A stretch of 13,363 nt of DNA from an uncultured Collinsella sp. (lineage in GTDB: Bacteria > Actinomycetota > Coriobacteriia > Coriobacteriales > Coriobacteriaceae): NCBI GenBank assembly GCA_900547285.1, contig URGF01000047.1:1-13363 (forward strand), given 5' to 3'. Within the stretch, counting starts at the first letter, position 1. Every line of letters starts with the position of its first letter. A program made the translations under genes and the position numbers. Positions 1-7,368 of this stretch are shown here, piece after piece. The notes beneath the pieces are model-generated. The model was given only the letters and a program-made list of their open reading frames with translations. It did not search any database and was not told where the DNA came from.

Positions 1-32
1 GAGCCAGGGGACTGGCGCGCCCGCTTTTTCAT
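1..32 (-). CDS. Start of a truncated downstream gene (possible sortase)
   Basis: Reading the minus strand, an ATG lies at 32-30, four bases after the stop of the large surface protein. It opens a frame MKKRARQSPG that runs off the window edge. Only ten codons are visible, so the product cannot be identified. A basic N-terminus directly behind an LPXTG pilin-type gene would fit a class C sortase or another pilus component, but that is inference from the usual order of such loci. The upstream AAAGAAG is only a weak ribosome binding site, so translational coupling to the adhesin is likely if the gene is real. Confidence 0.4.
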   Translation of the reverse strand, partial: MKKRARQSPG

Positions 33-36
33 CGCG

Positions 37-3000
37 CTAACGCTTCTTTGGGATCGACCTAAGGCGAGCGAACCATAGGGCTGCGGCACCCGAGGTCAGG
101 AGCGCGGTGATGCAAGCGGCGATGGGAACTGATCCTGTTGCCGGTAGGTCCTGCGGTAGGGTACAGCGTTGAATGACGCTGTCCTCGTCATGTGACTCAA
201 GTTTATCGCCGCCACCGTTGCGGCAAAGATCGACGCGCGCGCTGTTGGTGAGTGCGGTTTGGGGCGTATAAGCCGACGTTGCCTGCATGTGTACGACTGC
301 GCCCCGAGCGTCTGTGCCAAGGATTGCTTTGGCATCGTCAAGGTCGTCGTGCTCATCTTTGAGATCATCGCGGGTCCAAGAATCCGCATCGCTTCGAGTC
401 GTAAAGTCGGCGGCTACCGCACCGTATTCAATTCGAATGCCTGTTACGACGGTATTGGATGCAAGGTCGAGCTCTTCCGCCTCGAGTGTGGTGGATTCCG
501 TGGTCGAGACATCCGCCTTCCAGAGGCGCCAGCCGTCGTAATCGACGAGACGGCAGTCCTCACCAAGGCTCTCTTTTACTTCGTCGGACTCAAGCCAAGG
601 ATTTTCGTGTCCATCGTCAAGTGTCGCGTTCGCCGGCTCATCGACGTCTGTCGAGTCCAACGACGTCGTGCGATACCACACGTTGCACAGACCGTTGAGG
701 TCGCCGATGGCGACGGGGGTTTCGATTGAGATGAATCTCGCCGTGCCGTCTTTGGCGCACTCAAGATCATCGGTAATCGTAAACTCATCAACCCAAGTAG
801 CGGAATCGTTTCGAGCGTCGATGGTATAGGAGAAAAGTCCATCCGTATTAGTTTGCGTCGCGGCGCGATTTTTACCATCGCCGTTAGCCAACAGGCCCTT
901 TTCGATAGGTTGGACAAGTTCCTGACGCTTGTCGACCTGCCCCTTGATTTCGATGGGCGCATCCTTCATCGCGACGGATTGGACTTCTCCCGTATCCTTT
1001 ATTTCAAACGTTATCTCCTCGGCAAGGTCATAGGTCCGCGGAGACATCATTTCGCGCAACGAGTAGGTGCCGGGTGCAAGATGTTCGACGCGGTGTGGCT
1101 TGTCGGATGAGGTCCAGGAGTCTATTTCGGTTTTATCGGGACCATATAAGGTGAGCTGTGCGCCTTCCACTTCCTGCTCACCGCTTGCATCGACCTTGGA
1201 GATATCAACCTTGGTGTAATCGTCGGATACGTTAAGCCGTGCTTCTACAACGGGTGTTTTCTGGTCGGCATAAGTAAGGTCGACAATATGGGTTGTCTGA
1301 TCGAGCAAGAAGCCTGCCGGCGCTTGAGTCTCGACAACCTCGTAGCGTGCGGTGTCAGATCCCAGTGGGAGGTTGTCCGCGCGTACTTCTCCAGTTTCAT
1401 CCGTCGTGACGGTCGCGACAGTCTCACCGTCGAGCGCGGCAATGCTACCGTCGGGGCGCACGATATCACCCGAGGCACGGATCTCAAAGACGGCGCCCGC
1501 GAGGCTGCTGCCGTCTATGGCATCGGTTTTAACGATCCTGATGTTTCCGGTCGCGGCGTGGTCATAATACGAGGCGATTGCAACGGGCGTTAGGTTCATG
1601 TCGGCGGGTATGTTTACCTCGATCTCCTCGCCGACAAGATAGGGCTCTTTGGCCGAGGTTTCGCGTACATAATAGGTGCCCGGCACGAGCGATTCGGGCA
1701 GTGTGACGGTCCCGGTCGCGTCAGTCGTAAAGGTGTCCATTACGTTATGTGTTGGATACCAGCAAGTTTGTGAGACAGATTCGTGATTGCTGTCGAGTAG
1801 TTGGAAGGTGAATCCGGCTAGTGGAACAGAAGCGCCTGTTTGGGCATCGCGTTTTACAATCTGGAGATGCGTCGACAGAGCGTGGTTGTCCACGATATAT
1901 TGAAGCTCGGCGCCGTTGGAAATCTGATTGGCCCCGACGGTCCATTCCCCTGCACGTTTAAAACCCTCGGGGACGGTTTCCGGAACCTCGCGAACCGTGT
2001 AGCCGGCACGGTCGTATGGGACGGCTCCGTGGATACCGGCGGGTCGCTTGCCTGCGCCGAACCATGCTTCGGGCTGATCTTTGGTGGAGGCAAAGCCATA
2101 GACGTTTGTGGTCAGTGTGCCAACAACCTGCTGAGAGCTGTTGCTGACAACCTCAAAGACAACACCTTCCGCCGGCTGCTCCAGGCCGGATTGGTCGCTA
2201 TTGCCGTAATCCTTGAATTTGGAAATCTCAAGGTTAAACGCAATGGGGATATCGGAAACGCGAGATTCGATCTCGACCACGCCTGAATCGCCGAGCTGGT
2301 CGGCTCCAACGGTATAGGTCCAGCTGTCGTTGGATGGCAGGTAGCCCTCGGGGGCTTTTGATTCGTAGATGGTAAAGGTTCCTAAGGGGACATCGGCGAG
2401 GGTGGCCCGACCGCTTTCGTCGGTCGTGAGGATTTGTGCCCATCCAGGGGTTGATTGCGACACACACGTGAACTCTGCTCCTGCGAGTGAAGATCCCACC
2501 TGGGGGCCGGCATTCGTCGCGGCATCGAGTTTTACGATACGCAGATTGATGGTGCCGGGCTGTTCATCAATGGCGACCCGCCCGCCGTCATTCCCCGTGG
2601 TAAAGGCAATACGATCGTGGCGGGGGACATAGCCGGCCGGCGCCTTCGTTTCAACTAGGTAGTATGCCGTGTCGGGCAGAAGTGTTGCTTGCGCTCGACC
2701 GTCGCTGTCCATCTTGATGGTGCCGACACGCGCGCCGCTGGCGCTCTCAAAAATATCGAATGTTGCCCCGGTAAACTGATAGGTATTGTTTCCGCTGGTA
2801 ATAACGGTGTTAGCAGACTGCTTTTGGAAGGAAACAGAGACCGCCGGCAGTACATAGAGCATGTCTTGACGTTTGCTGCCGCCCGATACGGCCCCTAGAT
2901 AGCGTCGCGCGCGGTGCGGAGCGGCTTCGATGCTTCCTGATTTTGCGCTGTCGTGGAGCCACCGCGCAGCCGCCACGACTTCATTGTCGGCGGTAAAGTG

Positions 3001-3468
3001 TCCGCTCTTGGTTTTACCCTGAGCGGTCGTGTAGGAGTAGGTGCCGTCGACATGGGTAGTGCCGTTGAGCATCCATACGGCAAGCTGGGTGGCGGCGCGG
3101 GCGCGATCGGGTGAAAGATGGTAACCGCCAAACGACGTGGTGGTGGGATATCCGTGACAAACGATTGCCGCGAACTCGTCGTCGAGCCACACCCAGCCTT
3201 GATCAAAGTTGAGCCATGGGCCGCCCGGTTTGGTGGGGCCGGGGCGCTCCTGGTTCATGCAGTAGGCAATCGAGGTGTCTTGAGCTTCATACTTGCCGAT
3301 GAAGAAGGGCCCACAATCATCGCTAATAGTGCGGAAGCCGAGCTGGTCGTAGCCATCGACGGCAAATGCGGCTCCCGGTGCCAGGCAGCCGAAAAGCAGG
3401 AAGAGGAGCAGGAGCAGCGGACCTGTTGCGATTGCGCTGTGGACAGAGTGCGTGGGTGCGTTGGACAT
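37..3468 (-). CDS. LPXTG-anchored thioester adhesin/pilin with six CnaB (SpaA-like) domains
   Basis: This is a 1143-residue secreted, cell-wall-anchored surface protein. A signal peptide covers residues 1-36 (hydrophobic run 17-30, AFA cleavage site before V37). Residues about 40-205 look like a thioester adhesin domain, with Cys70 (AYCMN) and the TQLA motif at 127-130; the expected bond is Cys70-Gln128. Six Ig-like CnaB/SpaA domains follow. First-strand lysines are at 216, 313, 417, 539, 647 and 758. E-box glutamates are at 273, 369, 494, 603, 713 and 806, several in the familiar ET-APAGY context. These residues normally support Lys-Asn/Asp isopeptide bonds. Residues about 843-1105 form a further domain I cannot name. 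The C-terminus has LPATG at 1108-1112, a hydrophobic helix and a basic tail, the classic sortase signal. The start is fixed by TAAGGAG six bases upstream. No sortase is complete in the window. A host-surface-binding shaft or tip role is inferred. Confidence 0.9.
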   Translation of the reverse strand: MSNAPTHSVHSAIATGPLLLLLFLLFGCLAPGAAFAVDGYDQLGFRTISDDCGPFFIGKYEAQDTSIAYCMNQERPGPTKPGGPWLNFDQGWVWLDDEFAAIVCHGYPTTTSFGGYHLSPDRARAATQLAVWMLNGTTHVDGTYSYTTAQGKTKSGHFTADNEVVAAARWLHDSAKSGSIEAAPHRARRYLGAVSGGSKRQDMLYVLPAVSVSFQKQSANTVITSGNNTYQFTGATFDIFESASGARVGTIKMDSDGRAQATLLPDTAYYLVETKAPAGYVPRHDRIAFTTGNDGGRVAIDEQPGTINLRIVKLDAATNAGPQVGSSLAGAEFTCVSQSTPGWAQILTTDESGRATLADVPLGTFTIYESKAPEGYLPSNDSWTYTVGADQLGDSGVVEIESRVSDIPIAFNLEISKFKDYGNSDQSGLEQPAEGVVFEVVSNSSQQVVGTLTTNVYGFASTKDQPEAWFGAGKRPAGIHGAVPYDRAGYTVREVPETVPEGFKRAGEWTVGANQISNGAELQYIVDNHALSTHLQIVKRDAQTGASVPLAGFTFQLLDSNHESVSQTCWYPTHNVMDTFTTDATGTVTLPESLVPGTYYVRETSAKEPYLVGEEIEVNIPADMNLTPVAIASYYDHAATGNIRIVKTDAIDGSSLAGAVFEIRASGDIVRPDGSIAALDGETVATVTTDETGEVRADNLPLGSDTARYEVVETQAPAGFLLDQTTHIVDLTYADQKTPVVEARLNVSDDYTKVDISKVDASGEQEVEGAQLTLYGPDKTEIDSWTSSDKPHRVEHLAPGTYSLREMMSPRTYDLAEEITFEIKDTGEVQSVAMKDAPIEIKGQVDKRQELVQPIEKGLLANGDGKNRAATQTNTDGLFSYTIDARNDSATWVDEFTITDDLECAKDGTARFISIETPVAIGDLNGLCNVWYRTTSLDSTDVDEPANATLDDGHENPWLESDEVKESLGEDCRLVDYDGWRLWKADVSTTESTTLEAEELDLASNTVVTGIRIEYGAVAADFTTRSDADSWTRDDLKDEHDDLDDAKAILGTDARGAVVHMQATSAYTPQTALTNSARVDLCRNGGGDKLESHDEDSVIQRCTLPQDLPATGSVPIAACITALLTSGAAALWFARLRSIPKKR

Positions 3469-3480
3469 GGCTGCTCCTTA

Positions 3481-3722
3481 TCCCTCGTGCGCCGCACGGG
3501 GAGGCTGCGACGCGTAGGATGAGGCTACCCCCGAGGTTCATGCGGGTAAGTACCGGAGCCTGACCAAAAGCTTGCCCAATTCCTGACAAATTGAGCTCAA
3601 ATACAACAATCAAGCAAAAGCGCAGGTAGAAGATAAGGAGAACAGGAGGTCAAAGGTCCTCATCTCCACAATTGACGCGATTTTCAAACGAATCTCCATA
3701 GCTAAAACAAGCATCGCCACCC
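3481..3722. other. Intergenic region between the adhesin and tRNA-Gly
   Basis: This stretch should contain the minus-strand promoter of the adhesin. I could not find a convincing -35/-10 pair on that strand. The adhesin's ribosome binding site, TAAGGAG on the minus strand, lies at its left edge (3474-3480). No coding region or RNA gene is supported here. Confidence 0.5.
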
Positions 3723-3752
3723 TTGTATCGAACAAGACAACCGCGTTATACT
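3723..3752 (+). promoter_or_regulatory. Promoter of tRNA-Gly
   Basis: TTGTAT (3723-3728) and TATACT (3747-3752) are separated by 18 bases. Transcription would start around 3759, about seven bases before the mature tRNA, which is typical of a dedicated tRNA promoter. Confidence 0.75.
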
Positions 3753-3765
3753 ATCCCCCACATAT

Positions 3766-3840
3766 GCGGGCATCGCCAAGTGGTAAGGCATCAGCTTCCC
3801 AAGCTGACACTCGCGGGTTCGAGTCCCGTTGCCCGCTCCA
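3766..3840 (+). tRNA. tRNA-Gly(CCC)
   Basis: The acceptor arm GCGGGCA (3766-3772) pairs with TGCCCGC (3830-3836), followed by discriminator T and an encoded CCA (3838-3840). The anticodon stem TCAGC/GCTGA encloses loop TTCCCAA, giving anticodon CCC for GGG codons. The T-arm is CGGGTTCGAGTCCCG (3814-3828). The gene has its own promoter and a strong terminator 12 bases downstream, so it is a single-gene transcription unit. Its T-arm and 3' end recur in the downstream repeats. Confidence 0.97.
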
Positions 3841-3851
3841 GCTAGAAGCAC

Positions 3852-3884
3852 AAGCACGGCACCATTACGGTGCCGTGCTTTTTT
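3852..3884 (+). terminator. Rho-independent terminator of tRNA-Gly
   Basis: A perfect 12-bp stem, AAGCACGGCACC with GGTGCCGTGCTT, closes a five-base loop (ATTAC) and runs into six T residues at 3879-3884. Confidence 0.93.
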
Positions 3885-3895
3885 CAATAAAGCGC

Positions 3896-4032
3896 CGGGA
3901 CTCGAACCCGACAGGGTGCGAGCGTAAAGCAAACGCGAAGCGTTTGTAGCGAGCAGGCGAAGGCGCCGACAGGCGCCTGAAGCCGGTGCGGATTTGCGAA
4001 GCAAATACGCGGATGTCCCGTTGCCCGCTCCA
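3896..4032 (+). repeat. Structured tRNA-tail module behind tRNA-Gly
   Basis: The module begins with CGGGACTCGAACCCG (3896-3910), an exact reverse complement of the tRNA-Gly T-arm at 3814-3828. Three hairpins follow. H1 at 3930-3946 is an AAACGC stem with a GAA loop. H2 at 3961-3978 is an AGGCGCC stem with a GACA loop. H3 at 3992-4006 is an ATTTGC stem with a GAA loop. The module ends with an 18-base exact copy of the tRNA-Gly 3' end including CCA (4015-4032). The same order of parts recurs behind tRNA-Lys. No coding capacity is supported: reading frames through it are translations of tRNA and hairpin sequence. I do not recognise it as a named element. Confidence 0.8.
3974..4032 (+). repeat. 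59-base direct repeat, copy A
   Basis: This repeat contains hairpin H3 and the 18-base copy of the tRNA-Gly 3' end. It matches 4105-4163 at 57 of 59 positions. Confidence 0.95.
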
Positions 4033-4104
4033 TCGAGTGCGGGAGACATGGGGACGGCCAATTCAACAAAGTCTTCCCCCGCGGCTTCGTGAGGCTGAGG
4101 GGCT
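4033..4104 (+). other. Spacer between the two 59-base repeats
   Basis: No gene is visible. GGCTTC (4083-4088) can pair with GAAGCC (4110-4115), with AGGC/GCCT stacked inside, forming a hairpin that reaches into repeat copy B and occupies the place H2 has in the first unit. GCGGG near the left end and CCCGC near 4080 form another possible long-range stem. Confidence 0.5.
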
Positions 4105-4163
4105 CGCCTGAAGCCGGTGCGGATTTGCGAAGCAAATGCGCAGATGTCCCGTTGCCCGCTCCA
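4105..4163 (+). repeat. 59-base direct repeat, copy B
   Basis: This second copy of 3974-4032 again ends in the 18-base tRNA-Gly 3' end (4146-4163). The two differences from copy A lie in the lower H3 stem. One turns a T-G wobble into T-A; the other leaves an internal mismatch a mismatch. Confidence 0.95.
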
Positions 4164-4215
4164 ATTCCAAAATGTTAGGTTAATGCCTGCTGCCCATACT
4201 TGCACCTGCGCACGG

Positions 4216-4221
4216 TACAAT
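4216..4221 (+). promoter_or_regulatory. Possible -10 box for purB
   Basis: TACAAT is identical to the -10 box of tRNA-Lys in this window and lies 45 bases before the purB start. A good -35 at 16-18 bases is missing; TGCCCA lies at a 19-base spacing. No recognisable PurR box was seen. Confidence 0.35.
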
Positions 4222-4265
4222 GGATGGGTTACGACCAACGTGCCAATAACCAAAAAGGAGCCGCT

Positions 4266-5612
4266 ATGATCGATCGCTATACCCGCCCGGAGATGGGACA
4301 CATCTTCTCCCTCGAGAACAAGTACGCCATTTGGCAGGAGATCGAGGTCTTGGCCTGCGAGGCCCAGGCGGAGCTCGGCAAGATCGGTATTTCCAAAGAC
4401 GAGGCCCAGTGGATCCGCGACCATGCCAACTTTGAGAAGGCGAAGGTCGATGAGATCGAGGAAGTCACGCGCCACGACGTCATTGCCTTCCTGACCAACA
4501 TGAAGGAGTACATCGATGCCGATGTTCCCGAGGGCGACCCCAAGCCCAGCCGCTGGGTTCACTATGGCATGACCAGCTCCGATCTGGGCGACACGGCCCT
4601 GTGCTACCAGCTCACCCAGGCCTGCGACCTGATCATCGAGGACGTCAAAAAACTCGGCGAGATCTGCAAGCGTCGCGCCTTTGAGGAGCGCAACACGCTC
4701 TGCGCCGGCCGTACTCATGGCATCCATGCCGAGCCGATGACCTTCGGCATGAAGTTTGGCTCTTGGGCCTGGGAGCTCAAGCGCGATCTGGATCGTCTTG
4801 AGGACGCCCGCAAGAATGTTGCCTTTGGTGCCATCTCGGGCGCTGTCGGCACGTACAGCTCCATCGAGCCGTTCGTCGAGGAGTATGTCTGCGAGCACCT
4901 GGGCCTGGTTCACGACCCGCTGTCCACGCAGGTTATCAGCCGCGACCATCACGCCTATCTCGCCGGCGTTCTCGCCACCACCGCAGCCACCTGCGAGCGC
5001 ATCGCTACCGAGGTCCGCAATCTGCAGAAGACTGATACGCTCGAGGCCGAGGAGCCGTTCCGTAAGGGCCAAAAGGGCAGCTCAGCCATGCCGCACAAGC
5101 GCAACCCCATCACCATGGAGAAAGTCTGCGGTCTGTCGCGCGTCGTGAAGTCCAACGCCCAGGTTGCCTTCGATAACGTCGCCCTGTGGCACGAGCGTGA
5201 CATTTCGCACTCCTCTGCCGAGCGCGTCGCCCAGGCCGATAGCTTCATCGCCCTCGACCACATGTTCCAGTGCCTCATCCGCGTTATCGACGGCCTGCAG
5301 CTGTACCCTGCCCGCATGATGGCCAACCTCAATAAGACCCGCGGCCTCATCTTCTCCTCCAAGGTGCTGCTCGCCCTCGTCGACACGGGCATCACCCGCG
5401 AGGACGCGTACGCCATTGTGCAGGAGAACGCTATGGCAACCTGGCACGAGGTACAGGATTGTGTCTCCGGCCCCACCTTTAAGGAGCGTCTCGAGGCCGA
5501 CCCGCGCTGCACCGTCAGTCAGGAGAAGCTCGACGAGATCTTTGATCCGTGGGACTTCCTCACCCGTATCGACACGGTCTTTGATCGTCTGGAGCAGCTG
5601 AGCTTCGAGTAG
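4266..5612 (+). CDS. purB: Adenylosuccinate lyase
   Basis: PurB acts twice in purine synthesis in the cytoplasm. It releases fumarate from SAICAR to give AICAR, and from adenylosuccinate to give AMP. The 448-residue length fits the fumarase/aspartase superfamily. The family signature GSSAMPHKRNP is at 271-281 and carries the flexible-loop catalytic serine. Other conserved blocks are TSSDLGDT (103-110) and GRTHGIHAEP (148-157), where His151 corresponds to the catalytic histidine region. The start is set by AAGGAG at 4255-4260, five bases before ATG 4266; an upstream in-frame TTG at 4200 lacks a ribosome binding site. The gene stands alone on its upstream side, preceded by the tRNA-Gly repeat region, and is separated from purC by four genes. 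Confidence 0.96.
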   Translation: MIDRYTRPEMGHIFSLENKYAIWQEIEVLACEAQAELGKIGISKDEAQWIRDHANFEKAKVDEIEEVTRHDVIAFLTNMKEYIDADVPEGDPKPSRWVHYGMTSSDLGDTALCYQLTQACDLIIEDVKKLGEICKRRAFEERNTLCAGRTHGIHAEPMTFGMKFGSWAWELKRDLDRLEDARKNVAFGAISGAVGTYSSIEPFVEEYVCEHLGLVHDPLSTQVISRDHHAYLAGVLATTAATCERIATEVRNLQKTDTLEAEEPFRKGQKGSSAMPHKRNPITMEKVCGLSRVVKSNAQVAFDNVALWHERDISHSSAERVAQADSFIALDHMFQCLIRVIDGLQLYPARMMANLNKTRGLIFSSKVLLALVDTGITREDAYAIVQENAMATWHEVQDCVSGPTFKERLEADPRCTVSQEKLDEIFDPWDFLTRIDTVFDRLEQLSFE

Positions 5613-5638
5613 GTTCGGGCATAACGTTAGCTTTTTAG

Positions 5639-5676
5639 GGCGCTTTGCTGGTAATGTGTGTTGCCGGCAAAGCGCC
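5639..5676 (+). other. Long hairpin after purB
   Basis: GGCGCTTTGC (5639-5648) pairs perfectly with GCAAAGCGCC (5667-5676), and GGTAA/TTGCC can extend the stem inward. No T-tract follows, so it is not a canonical intrinsic terminator. It may stabilise the purB transcript 3' end or terminate weakly. Confidence 0.5.
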
Positions 5677-5740
5677 TCGTTGCATTTAGGGAAAGACGGG
5701 GATAATAGTCGTCTTGAATAACATTCTGAGAGGGGATCGC

Positions 5741-6004
5741 ATGATTTCGTTTGATTACAAGCCTCAGGGCGTGTGTGCTCGCAATATTCACCTTGACCTT
5801 TCCGATGACGGCAACAAGGTGGTGGGCGTTGAGTTTACCGGCGGCTGCGACGGCAATCTCAAGGCTATCTCCAAGCTGGTCGAGGGCGCTCCCGCCGATC
5901 GCGTAATCGAGGTTCTCGCCGGTAATACCTGCGGTATGAAAAAGACCTCCTGCGCCGACCAGCTTACGCGCGCTATCGAGGCCGCTCGCGCCGAGATCGC
6001 CTAA
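5741..6004 (+). CDS. Stand-alone TSCPD-domain protein (TIGR03905-like)
   Basis: This small protein of 87 residues has the ring-like TSCPD fold family pattern: a GVCARNI start (10-16), FTGGCDGN (32-39) and KKTSCADQL (67-75), the last a TSCAD variant of the namesake motif. Four cysteines (12, 36, 64, 71) could bind a metal; that is inference. The domain is known as a C-terminal part of B12-dependent ribonucleotide reductases and as free-standing proteins of unknown role. ATG 5741 is preferred, with GAGAGGGG a few bases upstream, over an in-frame TTG at 5714. Its stop codon overlaps the start of the next gene (TAATG), indicating translational coupling with the lipoprotein. A weak promoter may be present (TTGCAT 5680-5685, 17 bases, TAATAG). 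Confidence 0.85.
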   Translation: MISFDYKPQGVCARNIHLDLSDDGNKVVGVEFTGGCDGNLKAISKLVEGAPADRVIEVLAGNTCGMKKTSCADQLTRAIEAARAEIA

Positions 6005-7215
6005 TGGGTATCGCCGATCACATCAAGAACGGAATATCGCGTCGCGGCTTTGTACTCGGTGGGGCTGCCGCGGGCGCTGCCACGGTGCTTGCCGGATGCT
6101 CGAAAAAAACGGGTACCAGCGATGATGTCGCCGGCGAGCCGCAGGTTATCAAGGACGATTCCAAAATCATCTCGATTACGGATGAGTATGAGGCTGTCGA
6201 CATCGATCTTGAGCCGGCGGCGTCGTGGACGCTGCCTCTGGGTACGCTGCTGTACTACTGCGACGGCGATTACGCCGCGGCAATGATGGCGCCCGCATCG
6301 GCACTGCACGCCAACACGCTCGGTGTGCTCAACCTGGGCGATGGCTCGCTTACCACATTAATCGAGGATCCTATCGAGGGCACGGGATATGCATTCTACG
6401 ATGTCCGTGCCGGCGACGGCGTATTCGCGTGGGTTGAGATGAACTTTGCCAATTCATCGTGGAAGCTCTACGCTCAAAATCTGTCGGGCGCTTCGCTCTC
6501 TGGCGACGTGGTTGAGCTCGATCGAGGTGGCAAGGACTACGATCCGCCGCTGTTTACGGCGTTCGGGGCATCAGTCATCTGGTATAAAATGCCTTCGGCA
6601 GGCGGCAATAAAACGAGTAGTGATTCGTTTTGCTATCGTCGCTCGCTTGATGAATCCAAGGCCGAGGTAATTTGGAAATCGACGGGCCGCTTTGCATCGG
6701 CCCCGCGCGCGAGCGACGGCATTTTGACCATCTCGCCGCGTGTCCGCAACGACGAGGGCGTCTACTACGGCATAACGGCAATCGATCTGACCGACGGCAA
6801 CAACACCAAACGTGCCCAGCTAGTCCTTCCCTCGTCAGTCTCGCCTTTCGAGGCCGTATATATGGGCGATACCTTCGTGTTTTCTATCGAGGCGGCCTAT
6901 AGTGGCGTGGGCAGCCTGGGCAATATGGGCACATATATCGGTAATGAGGGAGGGCCGTACCTCTTCCTGTCCCGCGAGCCGCTCGCATGTGCGGCTGGCA
7001 AGAAGAATAAATACCTTGTTAAGGTACAGGCGTCGCATTTCCTGATCGACACCTCTGCCAAGACCTATGGCTCGCTGCTGTCGCCCGACCGCGCTTTGGA
7101 GTATGGCGATTATCCAGCTACGGCGGGAAAATCGGACTCATTCCTTACGTACGCCACGGTGCGCAACAGCCAGGGTATACCAGAGACGGTCACTGCACGT
7201 CTATTCTCTCTTTAA
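6004..7215 (+). CDS. Tat-exported lipoprotein, beta-propeller-like, function unknown
   Basis: This is a 403-residue protein with a twin-arginine signal, SRRGFVL (residues 12-18), and a hydrophobic stretch ending in the lipobox LAGC. Cys32 would be lipidated, so the mature protein should sit on the outer face of the membrane after folded export. The mature part has no motif I recognise. It has repeated short strands of the type GDGVFAWVE, GASVIWYK and DGILTISP, spaced like the blades of a TolB/WD-type propeller; this is a visual inference. The start ATG overlaps the TSCPD stop (TAATG), so the two are made together, although one is expected to be cytosolic and the other extracytoplasmic. The next gene is 153 bases away. 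It could also be a solute-sensing partner of the two-component pair downstream, but nothing in the sequence proves it. Confidence 0.8.
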   Translation: MGIADHIKNGISRRGFVLGGAAAGAATVLAGCSKKTGTSDDVAGEPQVIKDDSKIISITDEYEAVDIDLEPAASWTLPLGTLLYYCDGDYAAAMMAPASALHANTLGVLNLGDGSLTTLIEDPIEGTGYAFYDVRAGDGVFAWVEMNFANSSWKLYAQNLSGASLSGDVVELDRGGKDYDPPLFTAFGASVIWYKMPSAGGNKTSSDSFCYRRSLDESKAEVIWKSTGRFASAPRASDGILTISPRVRNDEGVYYGITAIDLTDGNNTKRAQLVLPSSVSPFEAVYMGDTFVFSIEAAYSGVGSLGNMGTYIGNEGGPYLFLSREPLACAAGKKNKYLVKVQASHFLIDTSAKTYGSLLSPDRALEYGDYPATAGKSDSFLTYATVRNSQGIPETVTARLFSL

Positions 7216-7274
7216 GCTTAGAGGGGTTAAAAAGGCGCCAACAGGGGAATAAACGCGTTGTAATTGTGAGTACC

Positions 7275-7313
7275 GCCCGCCGAGCTGCCGCGTCATAGCG
7301 GCATCCGGCGGGC
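7275..7313 (+). other. GC-rich two-part hairpin before the response regulator
   Basis: GCCCGCCG (7275-7282) pairs with CGGCGGGC (7306-7313). Inside it, TGCCGC (7286-7291) pairs with GCGGCA (7298-7303). No T-tract follows, so a factor-dependent stop or a 5' leader structure is possible. Confidence 0.5.
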
Positions 7314-7323
7314 TCAGGTGCGT

Positions 7324-7329
7324 TAAAAT
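7324..7329 (+). promoter_or_regulatory. Possible -10 box for the two-component operon
   Basis: TAAAAT lies 39 bases before the response-regulator ATG. No good -35 is found at 16-18 bases, because that position is inside the GC-rich hairpin at 7275-7313. Confidence 0.3.
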
Positions 7330-7368
7330 GGGCTTGTTCTTAGCTAATTGAGACAGGGGGGCCGTGTT

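Noticed and set aside
3764..3949. Short plus-strand frame through tRNA-Gly and the first hairpins
   Set aside because: Its residues are a translation of the tRNA, its terminator and hairpin H1. Such proteins are common misannotations.
4015..4163. Extra tRNA-Gly genes at the repeated 3' ends
   Set aside because: Only the last 18 bases match; there is no acceptor 5' strand, D-arm or anticodon arm.
3896..4163. CRISPR array
   Set aside because: There are only two copies of the 59-base repeat with a single 72-base spacer, the repeats contain tRNA ends, and no cas gene is present.
3702..5072. 456-codon minus-strand frame opposite purB and through tRNA-Gly
   Set aside because: It runs antisense through purB, the repeat and the tRNA, and its N-terminal part translates hairpin and tRNA sequence. 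GC-rich DNA leaves such frames open by codon bias.
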